64,000 bases of DNA from Azolla caroliniana. Taxonomy: Eukaryota > Polypodiophyta. The stretch spans positions 16,864,001 through 16,928,000 of the forward strand of contig JBHGNT010000006.1 of assembly GCA_043228905.1 (NCBI GenBank). Reading direction: 5' to 3'. The translations under genes were made by a program, and so were the position numbers. Below the pieces are notes generated by a model. The model had not been told where the DNA came from, ran no database searches, and worked only from the letters and a program-made list of their open reading frames with translations. This document shows positions 45,543 to 56,342 of this stretch, piece after piece. The stretch's first letter is position 1, and each line of letters begins with the position of its first letter.

Positions 45543-45857
45543 AAGAAAAGTTGTATTTTGTATCGACATTGTACAGTTGGTAAAATCTTGTGTTCATCAT
45601 ATAAAGCTTGTTTTTATCATACCATTTCAATTCTTCAATGATACATTGTCTTTGTCTCTTATCTATGCTCGTCTCTCTCTCGCACATTACTTCTAACTCT
45701 TGTTCTTCCTATTCTTAATCTTTCTAACATTGTTGCACAAGCCTTATAAAATATACAACCAACTCCTTTTAACCTTAGTCCTTGCGACTTCACCGCATGA
45801 ACCACAACTACCCCGACACATTTGGTGAACCCGACGTGAAGGCGACGACAAGGAAAA

Positions 45858-47462
45858 ATGGAGGAGCAAATGAGGCTTATGTGTGCGATGATGGAACGAA
45901 TGATGCGGGAGCAAGGGATGATGGCAAGCATCGACAAAGCCGTCGGCAATATTCTCGCACGAGTAGGGATCTTTGAAGGTATGAATTTAACAAGATTTTT
46001 GAAGATTTACAAAGAGGAAATGCTTAAACGAGGTGTCGACGAAGCGGCAAAAATTAATAGCTTTAGTCGAGTCACTGTGATTGGGCTACAAGAAAGGATC
46101 CAGGAGCTACAAAGAGAGCATAAGACATGGGCAACTTTCGAAAGAGCATTATTGAATGAATACAACCTCAACGATATGTCAAGGATGACAAGGCGAGCTC
46201 TCATGGATTGGGTAGAGTTTGATAAACATTTAAGTGTTTTGGAAGTATTAAAAGAATTTTCAGAAAGATTTGAGCAATTAAATGTTAGGGATAGAAATAT
46301 AATAATGCTAGACAAAATAATATTCTTTCTACAAGCCACTAATATTAAAGACAAGAAGGACTTGGGAATGCTTTTGGAAGATCAGAATAGTCCAAGTGGA
46401 CTTACTGAAGACTGGGAGGAGGTGAAAAGGGTGCGCAACCATTTCTGTAAAAGAAAGTTATGGTTTAAAGAGTTGCCTGAGAGGAAGGGAGACGAAATGA
46501 GAAACAACTCGGGAGAGAAGAAAATAGAAGATTCACTCTTGCATGAGTTGGTGAAAGGCATGAAAGACTTGTCGATCAAAGTGACGAAGCTAGAATCGGG
46601 ACAAAGCTCAACTTTGTCAAGGCAAGGAGGTGGAATGATCCGAAGGTGTATGTGGTGTGACAATATCGACCATCATAAGAAAGACTGTCAAGAAAATAGG
46701 GATGCTCTTAATCATGATAAAAGCTATTATCAAGATGGTAAGATTCACTTCACAGAGATTCGACGACCGCTTCAACTCAACTTCGGGCGAGGTGGAATGA
46801 AAAAGCTAATGGAAGATACTGAGAAAGAAACAACTCAAACAATACAATCTGTGACAACGTTAGGGTTGTGCGTAGAAGACTCATATGGTGGATCTGGCTT
46901 TTGGCAAGGTGTGATGGAGTATGCAAGAAAAGGGAAGGTTCAAGTGAATGAATTAAAAAGCGTGGGTGATGAAATTTGGAACTTCACTGGATGGAATGAT
47001 CCAGTAGACACACTATCAGCATTTGCCCAAGTGAATGTACAAGATACACTAGTGGAAGTGAAGCGAAAGAGAGGTGAGGAGGCTGATTCGGCAAAGAAAC
47101 ATGAGACACAAGAACAACTTCAGAGAAGAGAGATGGAAAAGGATGCTCCTGAGTCCAAAGAAGCTAATAAAGTCAAAGGGAAGACAGGCCCAACTTTTAA
47201 GCTTGCTTCGGACATAGAAGCCACGACGGATATAAAACATGTCATGGAAGAAGTTACGAGAGAGTGTGCAGCAACAAGTCTCCAAGATTTGGATCATGAA
47301 TCCATCAATGTTGCAGGAGTAAAGAAGATAAATGATGTTGGCATTCATGAAGGGGATAGGAGTCATTATACAAAGAACCATTGGGCTCAAGCAACAACGG
47401 AGGTGCCTACAAAAATTACGGAGCAACAGATTCCTTGTATTGCTTTGCGGGATCATGGATAA
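45858..47462 (+). CDS. Gypsy J Gag, intact 534-residue frame
   Basis: The ATG lies 19 bases after the primer-site sequence. The protein is mostly helical and charged. It has a retrotransposon-gag core (about residues 35-190, with TRFLKIYKEEM and WATFERALLNEYN) homologous to the gag of gypsy I. A complete zinc knuckle CMWCDNIDHHKKDC (about 264-277) has the C-x2-C-x4-H-x4-C spacing. The C-terminal half is Lys/Glu-rich with no known domain. Gag normally coats element RNA in cytoplasmic particles. This is the longest uninterrupted transposon frame in the window, so the copy may be young or was recently under selection. It ends in TAA at 47460. Translation is inferred. Confidence 0.8.
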   Translation: MEEQMRLMCAMMERMMREQGMMASIDKAVGNILARVGIFEGMNLTRFLKIYKEEMLKRGVDEAAKINSFSRVTVIGLQERIQELQREHKTWATFERALLNEYNLNDMSRMTRRALMDWVEFDKHLSVLEVLKEFSERFEQLNVRDRNIIMLDKIIFFLQATNIKDKKDLGMLLEDQNSPSGLTEDWEEVKRVRNHFCKRKLWFKELPERKGDEMRNNSGEKKIEDSLLHELVKGMKDLSIKVTKLESGQSSTLSRQGGGMIRRCMWCDNIDHHKKDCQENRDALNHDKSYYQDGKIHFTEIRRPLQLNFGRGGMKKLMEDTEKETTQTIQSVTTLGLCVEDSYGGSGFWQGVMEYARKGKVQVNELKSVGDEIWNFTGWNDPVDTLSAFAQVNVQDTLVEVKRKRGEEADSAKKHETQEQLQRREMEKDAPESKEANKVKGKTGPTFKLASDIEATTDIKHVMEEVTRECAATSLQDLDHESINVAGVKKINDVGIHEGDRSHYTKNHWAQATTEVPTKITEQQIPCIALRDHG

Positions 47463-47889
47463 AAAATTAACATGATGTCGTCGGAATGTTGTGCTCAAGG
47501 AAGTTGGCCAATCGATAAGAATCATGGTTCGAAGAAAAGAGTTGCAACAGAGATGATGGAGGATCTATTCGGAGCATGTCCTAATGTGAAAGCAACAACG
47601 GGAGATGTGTATGTGTCGGTGGATGAAAATTACTATGTGCAAGATGGGTCAACCATACATCAGCGTAGTGAGTATGGAAACAAAGGATGGTGAACCATAC
47701 ATCAACGTAGTAAGGATGGAAACAACTGTGATTAATGATGATTCAACTTTCGTGAGGATCAAGAGTCAGGATGGAAGGAAGAGGGGCCATATCTTAACCA
47801 TGACGCCTAACCATGAAAGAAACAAAGAATGCTTGAGGGGACATCCAGTTCAGAAATGGAATGAAGAGTTTTTCCAAGACTTTGGATGA
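47463..47889 (+). pseudogene. Gypsy J protease-like remnant
   Basis: Two overlapping frames resemble the protease region of gypsy I (compare 53560-53110): GQPYISVVSMETK, then VRMETTVIND and NHERNKECLRG. No D-S/T-G catalytic motif is readable, and a small duplication (PYI..V..METK twice) with frame changes breaks it. It ends in a TGA at 47887. Confidence 0.55.
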
Positions 47890-47927
47890 ACTTTGCACAA
47901 CCAGTGTGCAAGTTCAGAGGGGGTGGG

Positions 47928-48622
47928 TGTCGTGAAGGATTTGCTTCACGATATAAAAATAAACTTGAATATTGTATTAAGTAACATTTGAGAGACTTGA
48001 ACCCGTAACCTCACACACGAAAGACGAAGCATATACCATTAAGATAAATTATTTTCTATAGTTATATTTTTATCACCATACTTATGACATGTGTATCTTC
48101 ATACATTAGAGCTTAGATGAGCATGATGGCTATCATGCATCACATGTAAAGCATGTGCGCCATGCAGCCCCATATCATCATATGCATGAGAGAACCTATA
48201 AAGAGAGGGAAAATAGGGTAATCAATCAATGAAGAGAAAGTTAGAGAAATAAGATTATGAAAGAAATAAATAATTAGTTAGCTTGTTGGTGAAGAGGATC
48301 GTGTTTCAAAATCGGAGTCAAGGGTTCGAATCTAGAGTTTAAGGAAGAAAAGTTGTATCTTGTATCGACATTGTATAGTTGGTAAAATCTTGTGTTCTTC
48401 ATATAAAGCTTGTTTTTATCATACCATTTCAATTCTTCAATGATACATTGTCTTTGTCTCTTATCTATGCTCGTCTCTCTCTCTCGCACATTACTTCTAA
48501 CTCTTGTTCTTCCTATCCTTAATCTTTCTAACATTGTTGCACAAGCCTTATAAAATATATATCCAACTCCTTTTAACCTTAGTCCTTGCGACTTCACCAC
48601 ATGAACCACAACTACCCCCACA
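47928..48622 (+). repeat. 3' LTR of gypsy J
   Basis: About 695 bp, TGTCGTGAAGG...ACTACCCCCACA. It has the same two tRNA-derived modules as the 5' LTR (near 47981-48055 on minus and 48274-48345 on plus). Confidence 0.8.
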
Positions 48623-48761
48623 ACGTGCACTAAAGGTGTTCGACTTTTGGCTGAGACATGAATTGGCTGATCAAGCCAACCGGATAACTGAGATCCGTCC
48701 GAGTGATTGTCAAATAAGTGAGGCTTATGACAATTTACCAGAACCGTGTTGGGTCGCACAC
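48623..48761 (-). pseudogene. copia RT fragment between two gypsy elements
   Basis: The minus strand reads LTYLTITRTDLSYPVGLIS followed by QFM, the copia segment before RNase H, with one stop near the start. It joins logically to the RNase H at 45062-44650. It probably belongs to the same copia, split by gypsy J on one side and gypsy I on the other. Confidence 0.7.
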
Positions 48762-49718
48762 TGTCGTGAAGATCTGTCACTAGGCGTATCGTGAGACGGA
48801 ACCGCTGGGGTTTTGGACTGGAAGGATTCGAAGTTTATGCTATGCTAGTTTTAGCAAGAAAGTATTTAAGATAGATCGAGAGAGATTGATATGGCGAGAG
48901 AGAGATATTGAAATAAAGATTTAACTCTTGATTCTAGATTTTAGAGAGAAGATACAACAACAATAGGGTTACAAGTTTCTTATTTGATCATCCAAAAATT
49001 TTCATTCCCCTTTCATCTTCCCCCCCCCCCCCCCCCCTCTTTTATAGATACCCTCATGCATGTGACGGTACAAGACATGCATAAAATGCATGTTTGCCAT
49101 TTGGCGCTCATGTATTACATGTGGTGAATGATAACCATGTCACTCATTTAAGCTCTCATGTATAAGAATTTACATGTAAAGTTATAATGATAAAAATATA
49201 ATTCTAAGAATATGTGTTGGCTTAGTGGTAAGCGTATTGACTCCTAACTTGGAGGTGCAAGGTTCAAATCCTTAGTTATCCCTCCTTGTGTATATGTATA
49301 TTTATTTATCCATCTAGCTGTTGGTCGCCAGATCCCAATTATGTTGCCGGTTGCCGCCGGCTCATTGGCTCCATCGCTGGTCCGGTTTTGGTTGGCCAAA
49401 AGCTTTGCAAGTAGCCAAGCCACACCCATTCATCCAATAGCTTAGTTCAAGTCACCTTGTACTCTCTATGCTCCACACATAGACACAAAGATAATAACTT
49501 TTGCTCTACCTTATATATGGTGAGATCCTTATTTATCTTGTCTATGTGGGATATCTCACAATTTTATTTTTCTCTTTGTCTTTGCAAACTTCTTACCCAC
49601 ATAAGTTGACACTTTAGATGTTTCTTATGTAGTAAAGTGGATCCGAAAGCTCTTCAAGGCCTCCATCTTTTTGTAGTTTTATGTGATTTTCACACCATTG
49701 CCAAAAATTTTCACGACA
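48762..49718 (-). repeat. 3' LTR of gypsy I
   Basis: 957 bp. It contains a run of about 18 C (49021-49038) next to a minus-strand TATA box (TATAAAAG, near 49040-49048), and the tRNA-derived module at 49212-49283. Confidence 0.85.
49212..49283 (+). repeat. tRNA-derived module in gypsy I 3' LTR
   Basis: A-box TGGCTTAGTGGTAAGC (49218-49233) and B-box GGTTCAAATCC (49261-49271) are near-perfect. The T stem forms four pairs and the D stem three. A CCT triplet sits at the anticodon place. Acceptor and anticodon stems do not pair, so it is not a working tRNA. It lies on the strand opposite to the element. Its twin is at 55818-55890. Confidence 0.7.
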
Positions 49719-52680
49719 TCCACCCCCACCAAACCGCACGTCCTCTAGTACGTGCCAATCAAATTCCTGCATGTCCTCATTCACATCCGTCGTACTATCT
49801 TCATTGTCGAGGTGATCGAGGTCAGGATCCTCGTCTTGTCTTTTCTTGAAAACCTTTACTCTTTTTCCCGTAATGGGTATGGCCGACCTTGATCCATCTA
49901 GCTCCGCAAGGTGGTATGTGGCATTGTTGTTGGCACTTATCACCACATACGGTCTGAACCATTTTCTTGCGAACTTTCTTGTTGTACTGTGTTGATTGTG
50001 AAGGCTGCTCTCATAGACCAATACCCAATCTCCTTCTTTGATCTTCTTGGTAAGCAGTCGATGTGTCTTGTCGAACCAAATTTTATTCTTCACTCGAGCT
50101 GCCTCCATCATTTTTCGCGCATGTTCTAGATTTTCAAGTCTCCTTTCAAGTTGCCTTATCCGTGCCGCTAATAATTTTTCTCGGCTCATCTTGTTCTCCC
50201 ATGGTATCGCTACCCGTGAGGCGATCATCCTTTTGATGGGCATCACCGGCTTTTGTCCATACATAAGCTCCGTTGGCATATACCTTGTCACCGAGCTGTG
50301 TGTCGTTCTGTCGGCCCACAAGGCATAGGGCAATAGTCGTGGCCAATTCCCGACTCGACCATTGCATGCTCGTGCGATGGCTTTGACGATGGGTCCATGC
50401 CCTCGCTCGATCTTCCCATTTGCTTCTGGATTGTAGGCAGTCGTGAGGGAGAGCTTCATGCCTAGTCGTTCAAAAAGCTCCATTGCTTCGTGTGCATCCA
50501 ACTCCCCTCGATCGGAGACTATCTTCCCCACACACCCATATCGGCAGACAACCTCTTCAAGTAGAAATTTGCAAACAACTGACGTCGTCTTCAAGGTCTA
50601 CCCTTCCACTTGATTTGTCAAGTCTTCTCTTGCCAGCACTAAGTACTTCATTTTTCCCACTCCCATTGGCATCGAGACTAGATCAACCATCCATTTGAAG
50701 TGTATGGTGAGCGGGTATGTCGGTCGTAGCTCATCACGACGACGTATGTTGGAATGTACTTGGCAAGTTTCGCATGTGGACACGAAATGGAGTACATCTT
50801 TGTACATGCTTGGCCACCAATACTTTTCCTTCAACTTTTCAAATGTCGCCCATGTTCCTCTATGACCTGCCCAAGCACTCTCGTGGAATTCGGTCATCAG
50901 CGTCACTTGCTCTTCTTTCTTCACCACTCGGCGTGGTATTCCCATCCTTCTTTTTGGGTGTCGCCAAAGGAATCCTCCCTTCAGGAAGTATCAATAAGCT
51001 TTCTTCCGGATTCGTAGAGCCTCCTCCTTTGTCAACGAAGCATCCTTTGTCATTGTTCTTAAGAATCTGCCGATCAGTAACCACTCTCCTTCATACTCAT
51101 CCTCGTTGAAGGCGTGGAGGGTTAGCATGTCCTTGTTTTCCGTTGATAATCGAGCCATCTTGAAGAAGTCGAGGGTGACGTCTTCATCTTCCGAAACCAT
51201 CTCACTTTCACTTTCAAATCTTGCCCTTGACAACATATCAGCCATGGTGTTCTTCTTGCCTGCAATGTGGCGGATCTCTGGGCTTAAAGACTTGATATAG
51301 GCGATCCACCTTAGCATAGCTAAATTTGGGGTCGCACATCCCGATATCATCCCGAGGATTGGGAGACAATCTGTCTCTATTATCACTTCCGACCTGATCA
51401 GGTAATCTTTGTCCGTCTTCACTACCAACACAATACCCCAAAGTTCCCGCTTGACTTGAGCGTATCTTTGTTGCCGTTCGCTGAGAACTTTTGCTCCGAA
51501 CCGGATGGCATACCTCACATTATCTTCTCCTTCTTGGTTGATGACCCACCCGATTCCGGTTGGGCTCGTATCTACAGTCACGTAAATCGGCTTTCCTTCG
51601 GTATAGTCGGCCTTTCTTAGTGCTGGAGCTTCAAGAAGTAGTTTCTTCAATCTTCGCATCGCATTCCTATGCTCGTCACGCCATTCGAACTTCACTCTTT
51701 TCTTTAGCAATCCATATAATGGCTCGACGACATGAGCGTAGTGTGGAATCCATATATGGTAAAATGCGCATGCTCCAAGGAACCTTCGAACCTCCGTTTG
51801 GTTTACGCATTCTTCTTTCATGTCCTGGATCGCGTTCACCTTTGATGGCAAAGGCTTTCAGCCGTATGCTCCACATAAGTGACCTACCACCAAGATCTCT
51901 GGTTGCCCGAATGCGGATTTCTCTCCCAAAAATGTCAAATTCGCATCTTCGGAATATCATCCAAGAATGGCATCGTGATGTCTAGGATGCAATCCTTCAA
52001 GACCTTGTTCATGGCATTCACCATATGAGCCACCGAGTTCGTTGCACCTTGAGGTAAGGTACACATCCGTACGAGCCTGATCGGAGTAATGTCAAGACTG
52101 TCGATCGCCAATTGGAATTGGTCATATCCAAAGTAGAGATCACCAATGGAGTAGATGGACCAGCCCGCAAACGCCTCGACAAATTCGTCCACGCTCGGAC
52201 CGATTCCAGAATTTCGAATTGTCACCTTGTTGACGGGTTGAAGATCTTGGATGAATCGCAATGATCCATTCTTCTTCGGCACTATGAACCACCTATTAGA
52301 GTAAGGAGCATTCAACGGTTCTAGAATACCCATATTCACTTTCTCCTTTAAGAGCTCGATCAGCTTCGGAAGGTGCGCTTTTGGAACTGAGATCGGTTTC
52401 AAATTCCAAGGCACATGCAGCACCGTGAAGATCACCATCGGCTCTATAATCTTTGGGTCAGCACATCCGATTTCTTGGGGAGAGAATGCGAAGGCTTTCC
52501 CATGCCTTTCAAGCATTTCACGAAACTTTCTCTCCTCTTCAAGGAGGAGGAAATCCTCCTTTCCAACTCGTAACTTTCTTTTTGTCTCTTCAGTGAAGAC
52601 ATGACCTATTGTCTTTGGATCCCTTAAGCTTGGATCATTAGTGACTTCCTTCACCTTTTGCCAGCTATCTTCCGGTAGCG
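49719..52680 (-). pseudogene. Gypsy I RT, RNase H and integrase
   Basis: Reverse transcriptase spans about 52440-51940 (NRWFIVPKKNGSLRFIQDLQ; FGYDQFQLAI; LPQGATNSV; active site MPFLDDI near 51975-51955). RNase H spans about 51700-51230 (VTVDTSPTGIGWVINQEG; HIAGKKNTMADMLSRARF). The integrase zinc segment lies at about 50890-50760 (H-x-S-A-W-A-G-H-R-G and C-E-T-C) and its core at 50594-50330 (VVCRYGCVGKIVSDRGE, AYNPEANGKIERGHG). A C-terminal segment follows to about 49730. Stops occur at about 51858, 50994 and 50598, with a frame change near 51935. Order and motifs are those of Ty3/gypsy pol. Confidence 0.85.
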
Positions 52681-53562
52681 GAACCGGAACTGGCTTGATC
52701 TTCTAATCCACCGTTTTAGATTTTGTGTTGACTTCAGCTTCCTCCATCAAGATGCCACAATAGTATTCATCGATGATAGCGTACATGTTGACGGAGTTAA
52801 CCGAAATCACGCGTTGGTCGTGAAGATAGCTCAAGTCCACGACGTCCTCGATTTCGCCAATGGTGTCGTTAAATGAGGCTTCTTCCATAATATGAGTCAC
52901 GAACTCTTCTTCTTCTATTATGTTTTCTTCTTTTAGCATCTTCTCGAATTCTTGTATCCGATGCTTGTCCTTCTTGTCGGGTAGTACTAGTTTACATGTG
53001 CCACTAGGTGTGACACATGTTGCTTCTCCTTGCAATCCACGTGCTCTTCTTTCTTGTGGGGACTTGTGATCACTCGGACTATTTGTGCCCCATGCTTCAA
53101 TAGTCCACTCTAAAAATCCGAGGATTCGCCTCCAAGACTATCTCGATTTCTTTCATGATTAGCTCGCACCGTTAGGAATTGAACAGATCTTTCGTTGTCA
53201 AGACTCTTTATTCGAGCAAATGCCGCGCCATTGTCGAACACTTTGGTTTCCATCCGAGATGATGTGATATACGGTTGTCCTAGGATGACAGGATGCAACG
53301 CCGATTCTTGCACGAAGAAGTGTTGATCCATCTCCACATCCCCGATCGCGACTTTAACATTGGGACAAGCTCCGTACAAGTCCTTCGTAGTTTTTGTTGC
53401 CGTACGAATCTTCCATCCGTGATTTGTATTGATTGGCCATCTTCCTTTTTTGTAGAAGTCGGTTGACATGAGGTTGATCTGCAACCATGGTCGATCAAGG
53501 CTACCACGATCTCTTTCTTCTCCCCGATCTTCACCGACGTCTCCGTTGTTGCTCATGCCCAA
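52681..53562 (-). pseudogene. Gypsy I protease region and linker
   Basis: The minus frame from 53562 contains LGQPYITSSRMETKVF and ANHERNRDSLGG, shared with gypsy J at 47640-47850. In an overlapping frame ALIDHGCRS stands near the place of the catalytic D-S/T-G (D-H-G here). A 110-codon acidic frame follows at 53035-52703 and links to RT. I cannot place a complete retropepsin. Confidence 0.6.
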
Positions 53563-55304
53563 TGAGGTCGAGTATAGTGGTTGTCCACCATTTCTTCATC
53601 GACTTCGTCTCTTGCCATCGTTATGGCATTTGCTTTCGCTTTTAGGGGCTTCTCTTCTTCTTCGTCTGATTGTTGCCTTTTTCGCTTTACAAGGTCCACG
53701 ATCATGTCGTGGAACTCCTTCGTAATGCCGAGTAATTCCCTCAAGGACAAAGTCACGTGGTTGTCAAGAATGCATTCCTCGAGAATCTTCTTTAGGTTTG
53801 TCATCTGCTCTATGTCCGACCTTAGCTTATAGGTAGGCATAGTCCTTGTCTTTCGAGAGGGGTCTTCGACACCAATCTTCACGGGCCGAACCGTTTCTTC
53901 GACTCGTTTGCTCGACTCTGCTTTTTGGCTTCCATCTCCTTCCTCCATTTGCAAGGGTCGACTCATCTCTGCATCTTCTTTCTTTTTCGTGTTCCTTGTT
54001 TCATGTCTTTTTGATGGGCCTTGCTCTTCTATTCTTTTTCTCTTTTCTTTGACGAACACCTCGTGGTTGTCGTACATCACTTCCGCGAATATGGTGTTGT
54101 TATCCACCGGATCCGACCACCCGGTTATGCTTTGCACGCTTCGGTCCGCAAGCTCTACCTTGTTCGATGTGAACTTCCCCATCTTCTCATACTCGAGAAC
54201 AGAAGACCAAAACTTTGCTCCCACTTTCGCAACTTCATTTTTGTCTTTCCTGACTCTTATTTCGGCCGTTGTAGCATAATGCATCGCATCCACATGAGTC
54301 GCCTCAGCTTCTTCCATAGATTTCTTCATTCCCCCTCTTCCGAAATTCACCCACAGGGGTTTTCGAGTTTCAGTCGAGCAGATCATGTTGGCATCTATGT
54401 ATATGATATTTTGTCGGATCGCCTCTCGAAGGCTCGCGCAATCCCTTCTCATGTGGTCCATGCTATCGCACCACACATATCTAAAGGGTTCTTTTCCTTT
54501 GGGCCCCCGATGATTCATGTTGGCTAGCGTGACCATCTCGAACTTCTTCGCTAGCTCTTCGATGATGTCGTCATCAATCTTCTTTTCTTCCGGGCTGCTT
54601 TGTTTGGGCGGCTCAGCTACTTTCGGTTGCCTTGTTTTCTCCGCGACAGTTGATCCCGCCAAGTCGGTGTCATCAACCCACTGACGACGCTTGTCGAGCC
54701 TATTGCATGCTCACTTCACCGCAACCCAGTTCGCCACAAGCCCATTCACTTGGGTATCATCTTCGAGGAGAGTACCCAGTTCTCGTCTATCCTTTATATC
54801 CACAACATTTAGGAAGTACAAATTTCTATCCTCGTCAAGTAGCACTTGGTCTGTGGTGGGGAGACGACGAAACATTTGGTCGAATTCGTCGTACACCCTC
54901 GAGGCGCTCATCTTCTTATTCTTCTTTTCTATCCACTTCATCAGGGCATGTCGAGTCATCCTCGTTGAGTCTTCAGTCACGAACTCCACTAATATCTCTT
55001 TCTCAAACTTGGACCATGTTGTCTTACCTTCCTGAAGCTCGATGACGAGTCTTTGGATGTTGTTGGTGACCACCCTGTTGAAACTCGTGATTTGTCGTGC
55101 TTCAAACACGTCTCTTTGATTCATCTCCCTTTTGTATGCATCAAGGAACTTCGTAACGTTCCTTCCATCAAATTGACCCTCGAGCTCTACGGCATGATCG
55201 AAGACCTTCTCCACGCTCGCATCGTTGTCTCAAGATCTCATCATTTGTTCGACGATTATCATCATCCTTTCGAATTTTCCCGCTTGATTTCTTGAGGATG
55301 CCAT
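53553..55304 (-). pseudogene. Gypsy I gag
   Basis: The likely start is the ATG at 55304 (MASSRNQAGKF), with an in-frame TGA about 25 codons later. The gag core follows (FDGRNVTKFLDAYKREM; TTWSKFEKEILVEFV) to 54711 and, after a stop, 54662-53553. The zinc knuckle near 54495-54440 reads YVWCDSMDHMRRDC: the first Cys is Tyr, unlike the complete knuckle of gypsy J. The tail is rich in Lys and Glu (KKEDAEMSR, DEEEEKPLKAK). Confidence 0.8.
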
Positions 55305-55376
55305 CTCCAAGTTTCGGTTGATCCTTGACTTGATCCTTCTTACCGCCTCTTTCACGTCGGGTTCACCACTTAATTA

Positions 55377-56342
55377 TGTCGTGAAGATCCGTCACTAGGC
55401 GTATCGTGAGACGGAACCGCCGGGGTTTTGGACCGGAAGGATTCGAAGTTTATTCTATGCTAGTTTTAGCAAGAAAGTATTTAAGATAGATCGAGAGAGA
55501 TTGATATGGCAAGAGAGAGATATTGAAATAAAGATTTAACTCTTGATTCTAGATTTTAGAGAGAAGATACAACAACAATAGGGTTACAAGTTTCTTATTT
55601 GATCATCCAAAAATTTTCATTCCCCTTTCATCTTCCCCCCCCCCCTTTTATAGATGCCCTCATGCATGTGATGGTACAAGACATGCATAAAATGCATGTT
55701 TGCCATTTGGTGCTCATGTATTACATGTGGTGCATGATAATCATGTCACTCATTTTAGCTCTCATGTATAAGAATTTACATGTAAAGTTATAATAATAAA
55801 AATATAATTCTAAGAATATGTGTTGGCTTAGTGGTAAGCGTATTGACTCCTAACTTGGAGGTGCAAGGTTCAAATCCTTAGTTATCCCTCCTTGTGTATA
55901 TGTATATATATATATATTTATTTATTTACCCATCTTGCCGCCGGTTGCCAGATCCCGATTATGTTGCCGGTTGCCGCTGGCTCATTGGCTCCATCGCCGG
56001 TCCGGTTTTGGTTGGCCAAAAGCTTTGCAAGTAGCCAAGCCACACCCATTCATCAAATAGCTTAGTTCAAGTCACCTTGTACTCTCTATGCTCTACACAT
56101 AGAGACAAAGATAATAGCTTTTGCTCTACCTTATATATGGTGAGATCCTTATTTATCTTGTCTATGTGGGATATCTCACAATTTTATTTTTCTCTTTGTC
56201 TTTGCAAACTTCTTACCCACATAAGTTGACACTTTAGATGTCTATTTCTTATGTAGTAAAGTGGATCCAAAAGCTCTTCAAAACCTCCATCTTTTTGTAG
56301 TTTTATGTGATTTTCACACCATTGCCGAAAATCTTCACGACA
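55377..56342 (-). repeat. 5' LTR of gypsy I
   Basis: 966 bp. By eye it is close to the other copy, with scattered single-base changes. It has a shorter C run (about 55634-55645) beside the TATA box and an extra (TA)n stretch near 55905. It carries the tRNA-derived module at 55818-55890. Confidence 0.85.
55818..55890 (+). repeat. tRNA-derived module in gypsy I 5' LTR
   Basis: The A-box and B-box sequences are the same as at 49212-49283. Its presence in both LTRs means it was part of the LTR before this copy inserted. Confidence 0.7.

Larger units (their letters stand above)
45063..45818 (+). repeat. 5' LTR of gypsy J
   Basis: About 756 bp. The right copy is shorter because this one has an extra block of CATG-rich repeats near 45285-45345. 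It contains two tRNA-derived modules in opposite orientation (45115-45190 and 45470-45542). Confidence 0.8.
45063..48622 (+). mobile_element. Gypsy J: short gag-only LTR element
   Basis: LTRs at 45063-45818 and 47928-48622 start TGTCGTGAAGGATTTGC. A primer-site sequence TGGTGAACCCGACGTGAA begins a few bases inside (45822-45839) and a polypurine tract AGAGGGGGTGGG precedes the 3' LTR. Inside are an intact gag (45858-47462) and a short protease-like region. No RT, RNase H or integrase exists. The same primer-site sequence and gag homology occur in gypsy I (48762-56342), so J is probably a non-autonomous relative. Confidence 0.85.
48762..56342 (-). mobile_element. Gypsy I: near-complete gypsy-type retrotransposon
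   Basis: LTRs at 48762-49718 and 55377-56342 begin TGTCGTGAAGAT and end CACGACA. A primer-site sequence TGGTGAACCCGACGTGAA lies eight bases inside the 5' LTR (minus strand), and the polypurine tract TGCGGTTTGGTGGGGGTGGA directly precedes the 3' LTR. Gag, protease, RT, RNase H and integrase occur in gypsy order. A few stops and shifts interrupt them. Flanking pentamers (CACAC and ACGTC) do not match, so the insertion site was altered later. Confidence 0.88.

Noticed and set aside
49212-49283. Functional tRNA-Arg(CCT) gene
   Set aside because: The A and B boxes are good, but acceptor and anticodon stems do not pair, and the same sequence is repeated in the other LTR; it is a tRNA-derived part of the LTR.
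48762-56342. Single intact active retrotransposon
   Set aside because: There are stops in gag, protease/linker, RNase H and integrase regions, a lost Cys in the gag knuckle and no matching target duplication.
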